This document shows positions 48,131 through 60,300 of a stretch of DNA of 64,000 nt, piece after piece. The DNA comes from Mercenaria mercenaria (taxonomy: Eukaryota; Mollusca; Bivalvia; Venerida; Veneridae): positions 73,913,001-73,977,000 of the forward strand of contig NC_069361.1 in NCBI RefSeq assembly GCF_021730395.1, read 5' to 3'. The position numbers were made by a program, and so were the translations under genes. Every line of letters begins with the position of its first letter. The stretch's first letter is position 1. Under the pieces are notes generated by a model. The model did not search any database and was not told the DNA's origin. It worked only from the letters and a program-made list of their open reading frames with translations.

Positions 48131-50081
48131 AGGTTATAATGCAGTAATTCGGTCCAAAATGTGCTTCCGTGGTGTAGTCGAAAGAAGTCCCTAATAAATA
48201 GATCCTAATTTTTCCATTTTTCGCGCATTTGCGCGTAAATCGGGGGCCAAATGGGCATTATTTCACTCGTGGAATGAATTTTACATAAAATAGGACACGT
48301 TTCATGCTAATACTTGCATGTTTTCGAGTTGTTTACTTGAAAACGAAAGTAGGGTGTTTATTCTGCGGACCGCTTTCTGAAATGCGGCAATATGAGGGTA
48401 CCTGACTTCAGTTGACTTGCATTTCACTGCATACTATTCAACACCCCTTTTTCTTTTCGTTTTCTTGAAGCAAATGTATGGATATCTTGTGGAAAATAGG
48501 TCTACGACGAAGTGAAAATCTAGAAACTGTAACAAAATTGGTCTGAAGTAGCTGAATTTTATATGAAACAAAGAACAATTTCTTTTATTGGTATATAGCC
48601 TATAAGAGCTGAAATAAGACTTTTCTCGAAACACATCACAATTAGTCTTTATAGTCATAAATCGATTGTATATGTTATAAAATGATGTTTTCAATGCAAA
48701 ATAATCATTAAATTTGAAAATTTTTGAATTTTGACCATATTTTCTGTAGATGCGCCTATTTCGGCAGCAATTTCTGCAATAGAAAGGCCAATATTTTGTC
48801 TCCAGAATGTGTGAAAATGCACAAAATGCGTCCATTTGAGTCATATTCATGACGGAATGAATGATATTTCAGAATCAAAGTGAACAATAATGCATACAGG
48901 TGAAACTTTTACCAAAATTTACAATGAAGCGACCATAGAGCCTAAATTTAGCCCAGAAAATGGGTAGGGGGTGGCCTCACTTAAATGTCCATATTTCTCT
49001 AAAATCTCGAATTTTCACAATGAAACTTGTTAACATGTTCGGTATTACATCTTTCTTGAAAATAGAAATGAAAATATTATGAAATTTGATATAAAGATAT
49101 CTCTTATAAGAGCTGAAATAAGACTTTTCTCGAAACACATCACAATTAGTCTTTATAGTCATAAATCGATTGTATATGTTATAAAATGATGTTTTCAATG
49201 CAAAATAATCATTAAATTTGAAAATTTTTGAATTTTGACCATATTTTCTGTAGATGCGCCTATTTCGGCAGCAATTTCTGCAATAGAAAGGCCAATATTT
49301 TGTCTCCAGAATGTGTGAAAATGCACAAAATGCGTCCATTTGAGTCATATTCATGACGGAATGAATGATATTTCAGAATCAAAGTGAACAATAATGCATA
49401 CAGGTGAAACTTTTACCAAAATTTACAATGAAGCGACCATAGAGCCTAAATTTAGCCCAGAAAATGGGTAGGGGGTGGCCTCACTTAAATGTCCATATTT
49501 CTCTAAAATCTCGAATTTTCACAATGAAACTTGTTAACATGTTCGGTATTACATCCTTCTTGAAAATAGAAATGAAAATATTACGAAATTTGATATAAAG
49601 ATATCTCTTATAGGTTATAATGCAGTAATTCGGTCCAAAATGTGCTTCCGTGGTGTAGTCGAAAGAAGTCCCTAATAAATAGATCCTAATTTTTCCATTT
49701 TTCGCGCATTTGCGCGTAAATCGGGGGCCAAATGGGCATTATTTCACTCGTGGAATGAATTTTACATAAAATAGGACACGTTTCATGCTAATACTTGCAT
49801 GTTTTCGAGTTGTTTACTTGAAAACGAAAGTAGGGTGTTTATTCTGCGGACCGCTTTCTGAAATGCGGCAATATGAGGGTACCTGACTTCAGTTGACTTG
49901 CATTTCACTGCATACTATTCAACACCCCTTTTTCTTTTCGTTTTCTTGAAGCAAATGTATGGATATCTTGTGGAAAATAGGTCTACGACGAAGTGAAAAT
50001 CTAGAAACTGTAACAAAATTGGTCTGAAGTAGCTGAATTTTATATGAAACAAAGAACAATTTCTTTTATTGGTATATAGCC
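48131..50081. repeat. A-B-B-A direct duplication immediately upstream of TMEM62
   Basis: Block A (470 bp) occurs at 48,131-48,600 and 49,612-50,081, apparently identical. Block B (504 bp) occurs at 48,601-49,104 and 49,105-49,608, with only a few substitutions (for example ACATCTTTC against ACATCCTTC). All four are in the same orientation. The left A ends only 78 bp from the TMEM62 ATG, so it probably holds that gene's promoter or 5' UTR. Either a very recent duplication or an assembly error could explain the near-identity. Confidence 0.9.
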
Positions 50082-50550
50082 ATAAAGCGTTGCATCGAAA
50101 GAGATGTCAAATTAATATTTTTTTCTTTTCATCAAAAGAAGCCAAATACTATAATTATTATAAAGATTTGACATAGTAATGGATTTTTGGAAGTCTGTTC
50201 TGTTATCCTGTATCACTGGGTTAACATTCGCAGAAAAAGGTGAATGGGATTTTTACTTCCCTTCTAGCAAACCTTCATGATTTATGGATAGAATTATAAT
50301 TCGGACACTTTCCGAAAACCAAACAGAAGTTTCCATTTTTGAGTAATTTAAAATTAGATACATGCTTTAGGGTATAGAGGATAGTTTGATAATTTTTGCG
50401 TTTAAACTTTATTGTATAATTTTCATGTCCTACTTTTCCCTAGGTTCCTTTATTGTATAAATATTCATCTCATTCTTTTACTGGCTTGCAGAAAGACATA
50501 TATATATATATATAATCTGACCTACATTTTGAATATTTGCTTGTGTTATT
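50082..50550. other. Intergenic, no gene seen
   Basis: AT-rich; a short (TA)n microsatellite lies at about 50,500-50,514. Confidence 0.4.
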
Positions 50551-50604
50551 AGCCTGAATGTTTGAAGAATATGGAGAGCTATACTACTCACCCCGGCATC
50601 AGTG

Positions 50605-51853
50605 GATTTACAGTCAACTCGTCCCCTAGTCAACTCGTCCCCCAGTCAACTCGTCCTCGATTTGGTCATTTCGTCCCCCTCGGCGATTTCAAATTGGTCA
50701 TTTCGTCCCCTCTTTTTCGGCCCCCTTTTTAAAACGTATTTTGAAAAAAAATAATAATCAAAGTATGATAATAATCTGTTTTTTTTCTCTTTCAAATAAG
50801 TATATCTATGCTTCAAGTTTGTTTTAAGAACTTTTTGCTTTAAAAGTGATCGATTTAACAAGGAGGATTTTCAGGTTTTTTTTCTGTTTTGTTTTTGTAA
50901 GTCTGCTATGTTGGACAACATGATAGCTGTTTAAAAGTCCGTATTTGTTGCTGCTTATTTTCAAACTCTTGAATAATATTAAACTTTTTATGAAACGTTT
51001 TTTTTTTATAATAAATGATTTCCTCACTCCAATCAACTACTAACACATTTAATTCTACTTGGGGGAAATTTTCACACATTTCATCCGGTCAATCAACAAC
51101 TTCTCATGCAATTAAATACTATTAACACCTTCCAATCAGCCCAATCAAAGCCTTTTAATGTGATTAATAACCTTTAACACCTTTCGCATGCAGGTATATG
51201 CTCATTCTACTTTTTTAGAAACCACTGTTTCCCTACTTTTGAAGTTTTTCTTTTTTACTTTAATGACAAAAAATTAATATAAGCATGTGACAGATATTTT
51301 ATTTATTCTTTATTGTATTTCTAAATAAAACTTTCTTTTATTATGACCAGGGGTAACGATTTATTGCTCTCTCTTTTCTTACTATGATTTTTAAAAAGTT
51401 AATTAGATTTCCTATTATATTATATTTTTAATACTAAGAGCATTGTATTTATTTTTTATATTTTATTTCAGTTAATTGTCTTATATTTTCAGTATATTTC
51501 TTTTATCATTTTATCAAACCTAATTATTTAAAGTTAACTATTTCCAATATAACTCCTTCAAAACTCACAATGATTTTAAATACAAGTTTTCAAAGTCAAA
51601 AATATCATAAAAATGCAAAAATGCTTAAAATATTAAGGGGGACAAAATTACCAAACGGGGGACGAGCTGACCAAATTTTATAATGAGGGGTGAAATGACC
51701 AATTTTGGGGGACGAAATGACCAAATCGGGGACGAGTTGACCAAATTTTATGATGAGGGGGACGAAATGACCAATTTTGGGGGACGAAATGACCAAATCG
51801 GGGACGAGTTGACTGGGGGACGAGTTGACTTGGGGACGAGTTGACTTGATACC
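50605..51853. mobile_element. 1.25-kb foldback-type element with CAACTCGTCCCC tandem ends
   Basis: Both ends consist of short tandem units (GTCAACTCGTCCCC and GGTCATTTCGTCCCC on the left; their inverse on the right). The 8-bp CATCAGTG lies directly on both sides (50,597-50,604; 51,854-51,861). The middle is AT-rich, with no recognisable gene. Tandemly built inverted ends are typical of foldback elements, and an 8-bp duplication fits hAT. It is inserted in a tandem-cored element. Confidence 0.8.
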
Positions 51854-52138
51854 CATCAGTGTTGGTTAAAGTTCTCATGAAATGGTAATATCTTGTATAC
51901 AATCAAAGATATTTACTTCAAACTTGGAATGCTATTATAACAGTCTCTACCTGTAGGCAAGAGTACATAACTCTGTCAAGTATTTTGACTAAATTATGGC
52001 CTTTTTTAGACTTAGAAATTGGTTCAGTTTTCGTACAAGTACATGTTTTGTCAAAACTATTTGACATGTGGCTTTGAAACTTTGAACACTTCTTTATTAA
52101 AACAGTCTCCAGCTGTAGGCAAGAGTACACAGCTCTGT

Positions 52139-53159
52139 CAGGGGTCACGCTGTCGATCGCCACTTGAGCCATTTGCGACAAAAAATTAAATGTGGCTCCG
52201 AAATTTTCTAATTGGCGAAAATGGCCCAAAGCTATGTCTGTCTGCAAAACTACGAATATTGCCAGTTTTACGAACCTAAAGGTGTGAAAAATCGATAATC
52301 TGTGTAGACACAACATCCGTTATTGAAAGGGAGGGAGCCAACTTGCAAATTTTTTATTTGATCAGGCAGTTAATTGGCGATAATTAGATTATTGAATAAC
52401 AAACTGGATAATTATAATCATCATTTTGTGCACTTGATACGATTTTATGAGCAGTCGACCGTTAGACAAATTTTCTATGATTGCCGAGAGTTAGTTTGGG
52501 CAAAAACAAATAAAAATGCTTTAGACAAGCAGAAATTGTAAGTATTGAATAGCTATGATGATAGAAAAGCAATAAAACATAGGTATTTTATCAAATATTT
52601 AATTCCAACTTACTTTTTCCGAATTTGTCACCTGTTTTCGCGACCGTGATTTTCGGATATTTCTGACGAGATTTTTTAGTGCAGTCTTAATAAAAAGCCA
52701 ATAAAATGTCTACATTTAAAAAAAATATGACAACTGTTGCAAAAGGAGCTCTTATTTTGAATTATTTTTCGAGAATAAAACATGCTAAGGCATCAAACCC
52801 CACCCACTTATAGGCAATGTGCAAAATAAGACACTCTTTTTTTTTTAAACAATTTTTTTTTATTTTTGACATCTTTATTTTAAATGTGATTTTCAGATTT
52901 TTTTTTATTAAATGGCAGATGTTTATAAAAATGATAATTTTAGAAATTAACAAATTGATTTTCTAAATAGCTTTTTAAAGGGTTACTAAGAAATATATGT
53001 AATAACTACATTAACGTCTTGAGTAGTATGAGTACTTTGGTACATATAATGTAGTCCTACAAGAACGTCAATGCTATGCGCTTCGCTGTTGTTGGCCTCA
53101 TAATTTTATCTTCGGAAAAAGCAGTGGCTCAGAGAAAAAAATTCCCAGTGTGACCCCTG
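52139..53159. mobile_element. 1.0-kb DNA element with CAGGGGTCAC ends
   Basis: The left end CAGGGGTCACGCTG is inverted at the right as CAGTGTGACCCCTG. TCTGT flanks both sides (52,134-52,138; 53,160-53,164). The interrupted repeat reads CTCTGTCAAGTATTT in an uninterrupted part at 51,973, so the 5-bp duplication is confirmed within the window. No transposase frame is recognised. Ends look hAT-like, but the duplication is 5 bp, not 8. Confidence 0.8.
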
Positions 53160-53200
53160 TCTGTCAAGTATTTCGGCCCCAGCTTTTGGTCTTGTTTGCG

Positions 53201-54011
53201 ACTGGTGTTGCGGTTTGAACTGGAGAAAAAAAACCAAAAAATCATTGCGTAAACATTCACATCATAGTAAGGATATTTCCTCATTTGATAAACTTTTGTC
53301 TGTTCAATGCAGCTATGTCACACTTAATTTGACACTTACAACAACCTGCAAATAGCTTTGCAAAGAGGTACAAATTCTGGACATTTAGATCAGCTTAGCT
53401 TTTGCAAAGGTCATAAAAATACATAAAAACTGTCATCTGTAGGAAAATCTTGCTGTCTACCTTAGAGAAAAGGGAGAAACAAACATTGACCTCAACTTTC
53501 TTAAATTACCTGCAGCAGCTTATTCATACTATCCTGCATCCTTTACTAAATAAATAAGTTGGGTTTTTTTCACTTTGTACTGTATTTTTTATCACCCTAC
53601 TTCTGCCAGCATCAGCTGGCTGCTTTCAGTCACATTCAATGAATCATGATCAATATTACAGTTAGAAAATTGTAAAAAGGCTCCAGAGTGCTGGAACAGA
53701 TCAAAAGAACGATAGAATGTTGAAAATTACCTTTAAACCAATGCAGATAACTCCTGGTATACTGACAGCTCTAAAACTGTCCACTGTTCATTTCATTCTG
53801 CAACAAAATCAAGTCAAGGCAGATTATACATAAAGCAAACACCTAGAAGTATGTGTACGAACAAAAACAGGAATGGAATTTACATAATCATTGAATATGG
53901 TTCAACAATGTATACATGCTTTGTCAGTTGTGCTAACCAGTTACATTTGTAATAGAAATCAATCTTGTAAGACTTTTGAAGACAATGAAGGATATGCCTA
54001 GTTTATTTTGT
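53201..54011. other. Intergenic, no gene seen
   Basis: No supported coding sequence. The missing first exon of JKAMP could lie here or further right, but I cannot identify it. Confidence 0.35.
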
Positions 54012-54012
54012 T

Positions 54013-54400
54013 AGCTCATCTGATTTTTTCTCCTAACCTATCAAAGCTATTGCTTTAAAACTTGCAACACTTGTTCACCCTCAAAAGCTGACTCTATACA
54101 GCAAGAAATATAACTCCATCCTGCTTTTTGCAAGAATTATGGCTCCTTTTGGACTTGGGAAATATCAGATTTCTTGGTTAAATTTTGCTTTTAGGTCAAC
54201 TTTTCTCTCTAACGGTCAAAGCTATTGCTTTAAAACTTGGAGCAGTTATTTGCCATTAAAAGCTGACTCTGCACAGCAAGTACTGTTACTCTACATTGCT
54301 TTTTGCAAGAATTATGGCCCCTTTGGACTTAGAAAATCTATTGTACAGAGACAAAAAATCAGATGAGCGTCTGCACTCGCATTTAGGCCGTGCTCTTGTT
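54013..54400 (-). mobile_element. Tandem-cored element (AGCTCATCTGATTTTT family), short copy
   Basis: It begins AGCTCATCTGATTTTTTC and ends AAAAATCAGATGAGCGTCTG...TGCTCTTGTT, as in the longer copy at 58,562-59,587. It has about two core units (CTATTGCTTTAAAACTTG; GCAAGAATTATGGCCCC) and no GC-rich simple repeat. Confidence 0.7.
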
Positions 54401-55559
54401 TTATTGAATGTCATCCTGAAAATTATTTGGTAGAAACCATAAACAGTGTTTAGGGAGAAAATATTCACACGTTCATATACATGTTCACATGTATTTAGGT
54501 TTACTTTGACATATACAAGTATACTGTTACATTCACTTAGATGGAAAGACCAAAGTACAGTTTTCACATATTATAAATCTGTCAACAGGTTATATGTAAA
54601 TCTAAAATCTTTTGTTATATTCATTAATATATGACATTTCCAATCTCTTTATTATCAGTAATAATTATTACAGAATCCTAATATTACAAAATCACATTTT
54701 CATATATAGACAGCTGAAACAATATCAGGAATATAGAAAGTGTTTTCAATGAAAAGGCAATTTTTGAAGCTTTATATGGATTGTGCATTGCTGGAAGCCT
54801 TTTATTCTTGCACATTTTTGAAAAAAAACTTACATAAGTATAAACTTGTGCCCTTTTGCATCTTTATGATCGATATGTAAATCTAAAGATCTGTTGATAT
54901 ATTGATTAATATATCAGTTTTTCCAGTCTCTTTATTATCAATTATTATGTCTTAAAATCACAAAATCACTTTCTCTTGTATCCTACAGAAATCATATCTG
55001 ATAGATATTCAATGAATGCCTTTTATTGATGTGCATTTTTGAAAGTCTTTTATTGATATACAATGTAGAAAGAAAAAAACCCACATCAGTGTAAGTATAC
55101 AAAGCATAAATACATTTGTTTTGACTTCTTATGATTGTGAATGGATGCCCTTTCTTTATCATAAAAGATATTTAAGAAAGAATTTGGAAAAGGTAATACA
55201 TATCAGTATATCTTTATGGACCTGTCTGTCTATGATCTGTTGATTAATAAAAGATTTGTAGAGCGAGCGTTATCCCCTGCAAGATCGAATCTGCTTATCA
55301 ACATCCTAAAACTTCTTCCCAATGCCACTGTTGTTTTTGGAACAGCCTGTCACAATATGCTGTAAATATGCTGTAAATCGGTCTATACTAAGGGGCTTTA
55401 ATGCTGTTCTAGCTATATTTGTAACATCCATACCTTCTGGAAGCCAGACTTTGTTTTTAATATCACTTTTCAAATTGTGAACAAAAAAGGAGAGACTTTT
55501 TAATACAGGTAAATAGTGATCCGTTTCAACTGTTCATGTACATTACTTTACTTATTAAA
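54401..55559. other. Intergenic, no gene seen
   Basis: AT-rich. The phrase ATATGTAAATCTAAA..T.TTGTTATAT recurs at about 54,590 and 54,880 with further similarity around 54,640-54,960, suggesting an old local duplication of about 290 bp. Confidence 0.35.
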
Positions 55560-55569
55560 TCATGAATAT

Positions 55570-55836
55570 GGGGCCTCCGTGGCCGAGTGGTTAAGGTCGC
55601 TGACTTCAAATCACTTGCCCCTCATCGATGTTGGTTCGAGCCTCACTCTGGGCGTTGAATTCTTCATGTGAGGAAGCCATCCAGCTGGCTTACGGAAGGT
55701 CGGTGGTTCTACCCAGGTGCCCGCTCGTGATGAAATAATGCACGGAGGGGCACCTGGGGTCTTCCTCCACCATTAAAGCTGGAAAGTCGCCATATGACCT
55801 ATCGTGTCGGTGCGACGTTAAATCAAAAAAAAAAAG
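55570..55836 (+). mobile_element. Intact tRNA-derived SINE with 10-bp target duplication
   Basis: The tRNA-like head has box A TGGCCGAGTGG (55,580-55,590) and box B GGTTCGAGCCT (55,633-55,643), resembling a Leu/Ser-type tRNA. The body runs through CTTCATGTGAGGAAGCC, AGGGGCACCTGGGGTCTTCC and CACCATTAAAGCTGGAAAG to GGTGCGACGTTAAAT and an A-run. TCATGAATAT stands on both sides (55,560-55,569; 55,837-55,846). The exact duplication and clean tail suggest a fairly recent insertion. The 3' body resembles the conserved SINE domains reported in molluscs; the domain name is not assigned here. Confidence 0.9.
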
Positions 55837-56046
55837 TCATGAATATACTCTTCTACAGCAAGGGTAGCCAGGCTAGAGCGAGGCAATCACTGAAGATAAT
55901 GTTGGAGATGATCCTGTCGATAATGAATGTCTATTTCTGACAGCCGTTGAACGTGTTTTTGTGTAAATTGATAGTCACATTTATGAAGTTATGGTGTAAC
56001 CCAGTATATTTACCTAAACAGATTCTAAGGCCTAAAGATAATTTTT

Positions 56047-57264
56047 AGCTCGACTGTTCGAAGAATAAGTAGAGCTATCCTACTCACCACGGCGTCGGCG
56101 TCGGTGTCGGCGTCAGCGTCACACCTTGGTTAAGTTTTTCGTACCAGTCCACATTTTGACAAAGTCTTTTGAGATAAAGCTTTGAAACTTTCAACACTTG
56201 TTTACCATCATCATGGCCAGTTATAGGCAAGAGCACATAACTCCATCAAGGATTTTGGCTGAATTATGGCCCCTTTTGACTTAGAAATCATGGTTAAGTT
56301 TTTCGTACCAGTTCATATTTTGACAAAGTCTTTTAAGATAAAGCTTTGAAACTTTCAACACTTGTTTACTATCACCATGGCCAGTTATAGGCAAGAGTAC
56401 ATAACTCCATCAGGGATTTTGGCTGAATTATGGCCCCTTTCGACTTAGAAATCTTGGTTAAGTTTTTCGTACCAGTTCATATTTAGACAAAGTCTTTTGA
56501 GATAAAGCTTTGAAACTTTTAACACTTGTTTACCATCACCATGTCCAGTTATAGGCAAGAGCACATAACTCCATGAAGGATTTTGGCTGAATTATGGCCC
56601 TTTTTGACTTAGAAATCTGGGTTAATATTTCGTACCAGTTCATATTTTGACAAAGTCTTTAGAGATAAAGCTTTGAAACTTTCAACACCTGCTACCATCA
56701 CCATGTCCAGTTATAGGCAAGAGTACATAACTCCATGAAGGATTTTGGCTGAATTATGGCCCCTTTTGACTTAGAAATCTTGGATAAGTTTTTCGTACCA
56801 GTTCATATTTTTTGTAAAGTGTTTGACATATGGCTTTGAAACTTTTATCACTTGTTTAGTATAATAGTCTCTATCTGTAGGAAAGAGAACATAACTCTGT
56901 CATCTATTTTGGATGAATTATGGCCCTTTTTGGACTTTTGAAATTGGTTCTGTTTTCATACAAGTCCATTCAAAACTATTTGACATATGGCTTTTAAACT
57001 TTGAATACTTGCTTATCATTATGATTTACATCTGTAGGCAAGAGTACATAACTATTTTGACTGAATTATGGCCCTTTTTGGACTTTGAAATTGGCTCATA
57101 TTTTGCCATTTAGTGCAAGACTTATCAAAATCAAAGTAATACAGGAACATTGTTTGTCTAATCTATTTATTTCTTTTGTCTGAATATCCGTGGAAATATT
57201 TTGACCCCATTCTTCAATCAATTCTTTGAATAGTCGAGCGCGCTGTCATCAGACAGCTCTTGTT
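56047..57264 (-). mobile_element. Tandem-cored element with GGCGTC tract, about 163-bp units
   Basis: At the left edge, AGCTCGACTGTTCGAAGAAT...AGTAGAGCT is followed by a GGCGTCGGCGTCGGTGTCGG tract (56,090-56,120). Core landmarks TTATAGGCAAGAG fall at about 56,221, 56,385, 56,550 and 56,711, with more diverged units to 57,100. The right edge reads CAGACAGCTCTTGTT. In the reverse orientation it starts AACAAGAGCTG, like its relatives. Confidence 0.8.
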
Positions 57265-57341
57265 GTAGGCCTAACTGCAGCATTTGCACAGAAATGATCA
57301 CATCACACATGAAGTATAAGTCAGAATTCTTTTGTTTTTAG

Positions 57342-60300
57342 TGTATCAGCCTACTGAATGCCCAGGCTTATACTGTGGAAAAAAAGAACTTGGTCCAGGA
57401 GAATACTCAGGATGTGGGGTAAGAAAAATCTTGGATTTTGCTAAAAAAAAATCTGGATTAGCATGCAATACAGTCATAATTTTTCTCAGGTCTAAATTGG
57501 ACATGCCATTATTTACTTTATGAAAGTAATGAAAAGATAGTTTACACATGCATGTATTTTAGCTCACCTGAGCCAAAGGCTCAAGGTGAGCTTTTGTGAC
57601 CGCTTGATGTCCGTCGTGCGGTGTGCATCGTGTGGCAACAATTTCTAAAAAAATCTCCTTCTTCAAAACCACTGGGCAGATTGACACCAAACTTCACAGG
57701 AATGATCCTTGAGTGGCCCCCTTTCAAAATTGTCCAAAGAATTGAAATCCATGCAGAACTTTGGTTGCCATGGCAACCAAAATGACAATCTTAAAAAATC
57801 TTCTTGTCAGAAACTGTAAGCCGGATTTCAAAAATATTTTGTAGAAATGATCTCTAGGTGACCCTCTACCAAAATTGCCTAAGCCATTCTGTTTCGGTAA
57901 AAACATGGCCACCGGGGGTGGGGGGCTTATTTTCCCTATATGGCTATATTGTAAATTTAAAAAATCTTCTTCTTCAAAACCACTGGGCAGATGTACACTA
58001 AGCTTCTCAGAAATGATCCTTGGGTGGCCCCCTATCAGAATTGCCCAAAGAATTAAAACCCATGTAGAACTGTGGTTGCCATGGCAACCAAAAGGAAAAT
58101 CTTTAAAAATCTTCTTGTCAGAAACTGTTAGCTGGATTTCAAAAATATTTTGTAGAAATGATCTCTAGGTGACCCTCTACCAAAATTGCTTAAGCCGTTC
58201 TATTTTGGTAAAAAACATGGCTGCCAGGGGGCGGGGCTTATTTTTATTGTAAATTTCAAAAATCTTCTTCTCTGAAACCTGAAGACCTAGAGCTCAGATA
58301 TTTGGTGTGTGGCATTGTCTAGTGGACCTTTACCAAGATTGTTCAAGTTATGATCCCAGGGCCAATATTGGCCCCGCCTAGCGGTCCTTTGAATTTACAT
58401 AGAGTTCAATAGGAAAAACATAAAAAAAATATTCTTCTCTTACACATGTAAACTGAGAGGCACACAGCTTAGATATTTTACATGTGGCATTGTGTACTGG
58501 TCCTTTACTAATCTTGACCCAGGGTTCGTTTAAAGCCCCGACCCAGGGTCACTTAGTTTTTAGCTCATCTGATTTTTTGAAAAAAAATGATGAGTTATTG
58601 TCATCACTTGAGCGGTTGTCGGCGTCAGCGTCTGCGTCTGCGTCGGCGTTGCCTAGTTAAGTTTTATGTTTAGGTCAGCTTTTCTCCTAAACTATCAAAG
58701 CTATTGCTTTGAAACTTGGAATACTTGTTCACCATCATAAGCTGACCCTGTATAGCAAGAAACATAACTCCATCTTGCTTTTGCAAGATTTATGGCCCCT
58801 TTTGTACTTAGAAAATATCAGATTTCTTGGTTAAGTTTTATGTTTAGGTCAACTTTTCTCCTAAACTATCAAAGCTATTGCTTTGAAACTTGAAATACTT
58901 GTTCACCATCATAAGCAGACCCTGTACATCAAGAAACATAACTTCATCTTGCTTTTTGCAAGATTTATTGCCCCTTTTGGACTTAGAAAATCAGTTTTCT
59001 TGGTTAAGTTTTATGTTTAGGTCAGCTTTTATCCTAAACTATCAAAGCTATTGCTTTAAAACTTGCAACATTTGTTCACCATCATAAATTGACCCTGTAC
59101 AGCTAGAAACATAACTCCATCCTGCTTTTTGCAAGATTTATGGCCCCTTTTGGACTTAGAAAATATCAGATTTCTTGGTTAAGTTTTATGTTTAGGTCAA
59201 CTTTTTCTCTTAAACTATCAAAGCTATTGCTTTGAAACTTGCAACACTTGTTGACCATCATAAGCTGACCCTGTACAGCAAGCAACATAACTCCATCCTG
59301 CTTTTTGCAATAATTATTGCCCCTTTTGGACTTAGAAAATCATTTTCTTGGTTGAGTATTATGTTTAAGTCAACTTTTCTCATAAACTATCAAAGCTATT
59401 GCTTTAAAACTTGCAGCAGTTTTTCACCATCATAAGTGGACACTGAACATCAAGAAACATAACTCTATCCTGCTTTTTGCAAGAATGATGGCCCTTTTTT
59501 GACTTAGAAAATCATGGGTAGGACAATATTTCTATTACACAAAAAAAATCAGATGAGCGTCAGCACCCGCAAGGCAGTGCTCTTGTTATATGAGTTATGT
59601 AGGAAAAAATACTCAAAAAATTATCTGATCATATTTCCTTGACTGTTAAATTATACTTAATGACGTTGATGGACAGTATATTCATTTCTTAGATTTTTAC
59701 AAGCTTTATGCTAGAATAGCATTTAGGCATGTTTGTTTCGTGTTATAACATCAACAGAATCCCTCGTGGATACTTTGTTACACCTCGCCCTACAAGGTTT
59801 TGAATTTAGAGTTAAAATTTTGGATTTCTTCATCTACACAAAGTTTAGTTTGACATTGAAAAACAACAGGATAAAAGGAATATTTTTAAAACCCCATCTG
59901 CAATGTTCATTAATAAGATCATCATTTCAAAAGAGTCTGTATCAACTTTACTTCTTTTCAAACAATGTATTTGTACTTATAATAAAAAAATTCAGGGATG
60001 TTTTTGAAAAAATCATTTGTCAATGATTTTACACCAAATATCACTTTCCTAAAATATAATCGTTTAACAAAATATGGGACAGCTTCATAAGAGTGTGTGA
60101 TTGGGTCGCTTTCAGATAACAAAAAAATAACAATATTAGGATGTATCTAATTTCCTAGAAGTATCAGTTTTGCTTCATATTCAGGTTTTTAAAGTGAACC
60201 CATTGAGTTTTAATTATGATTGGTATTTTGTTTCAGGCTTGTCCAAGAGGTTACCAGCCAGAGTATAACTCAATATGCAGCGAGTGCACAAGTAACCCCA

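Larger units (their letters stand above)
50551..53200 (-). mobile_element. Tandem-cored element interrupted by two DNA elements
   Basis: Three pieces (50,551-50,604; 51,854-52,138; 53,160-53,200) align in order to the family at 56,047-57,264. The first matches the GAAGAAT..GAGCTAT..CTACTCACC..GGCATC head. The second has TGTAGGCAAGAGTACATAAC and CTAAATTATGGCC. The last has GTCAAGTATTTCGGCC then a decayed CTTGTTT end. Rejoined across the two insertions the pieces read through, so this was one older copy later hit twice. Confidence 0.7.

Noticed and set aside
48434-49354. Two near-identical minus-strand open frames of 125-138 codons starting MNMTQMDAFC
   Set aside because: They are copies of the duplicated block B, end at unrelated places, and lack any family resemblance.
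59733-60026. A 97-codon open frame on the plus strand in the JKAMP intron
   Set aside because: AT-rich, no recognisable motif, and the JKAMP exons on either side join in phase without it.
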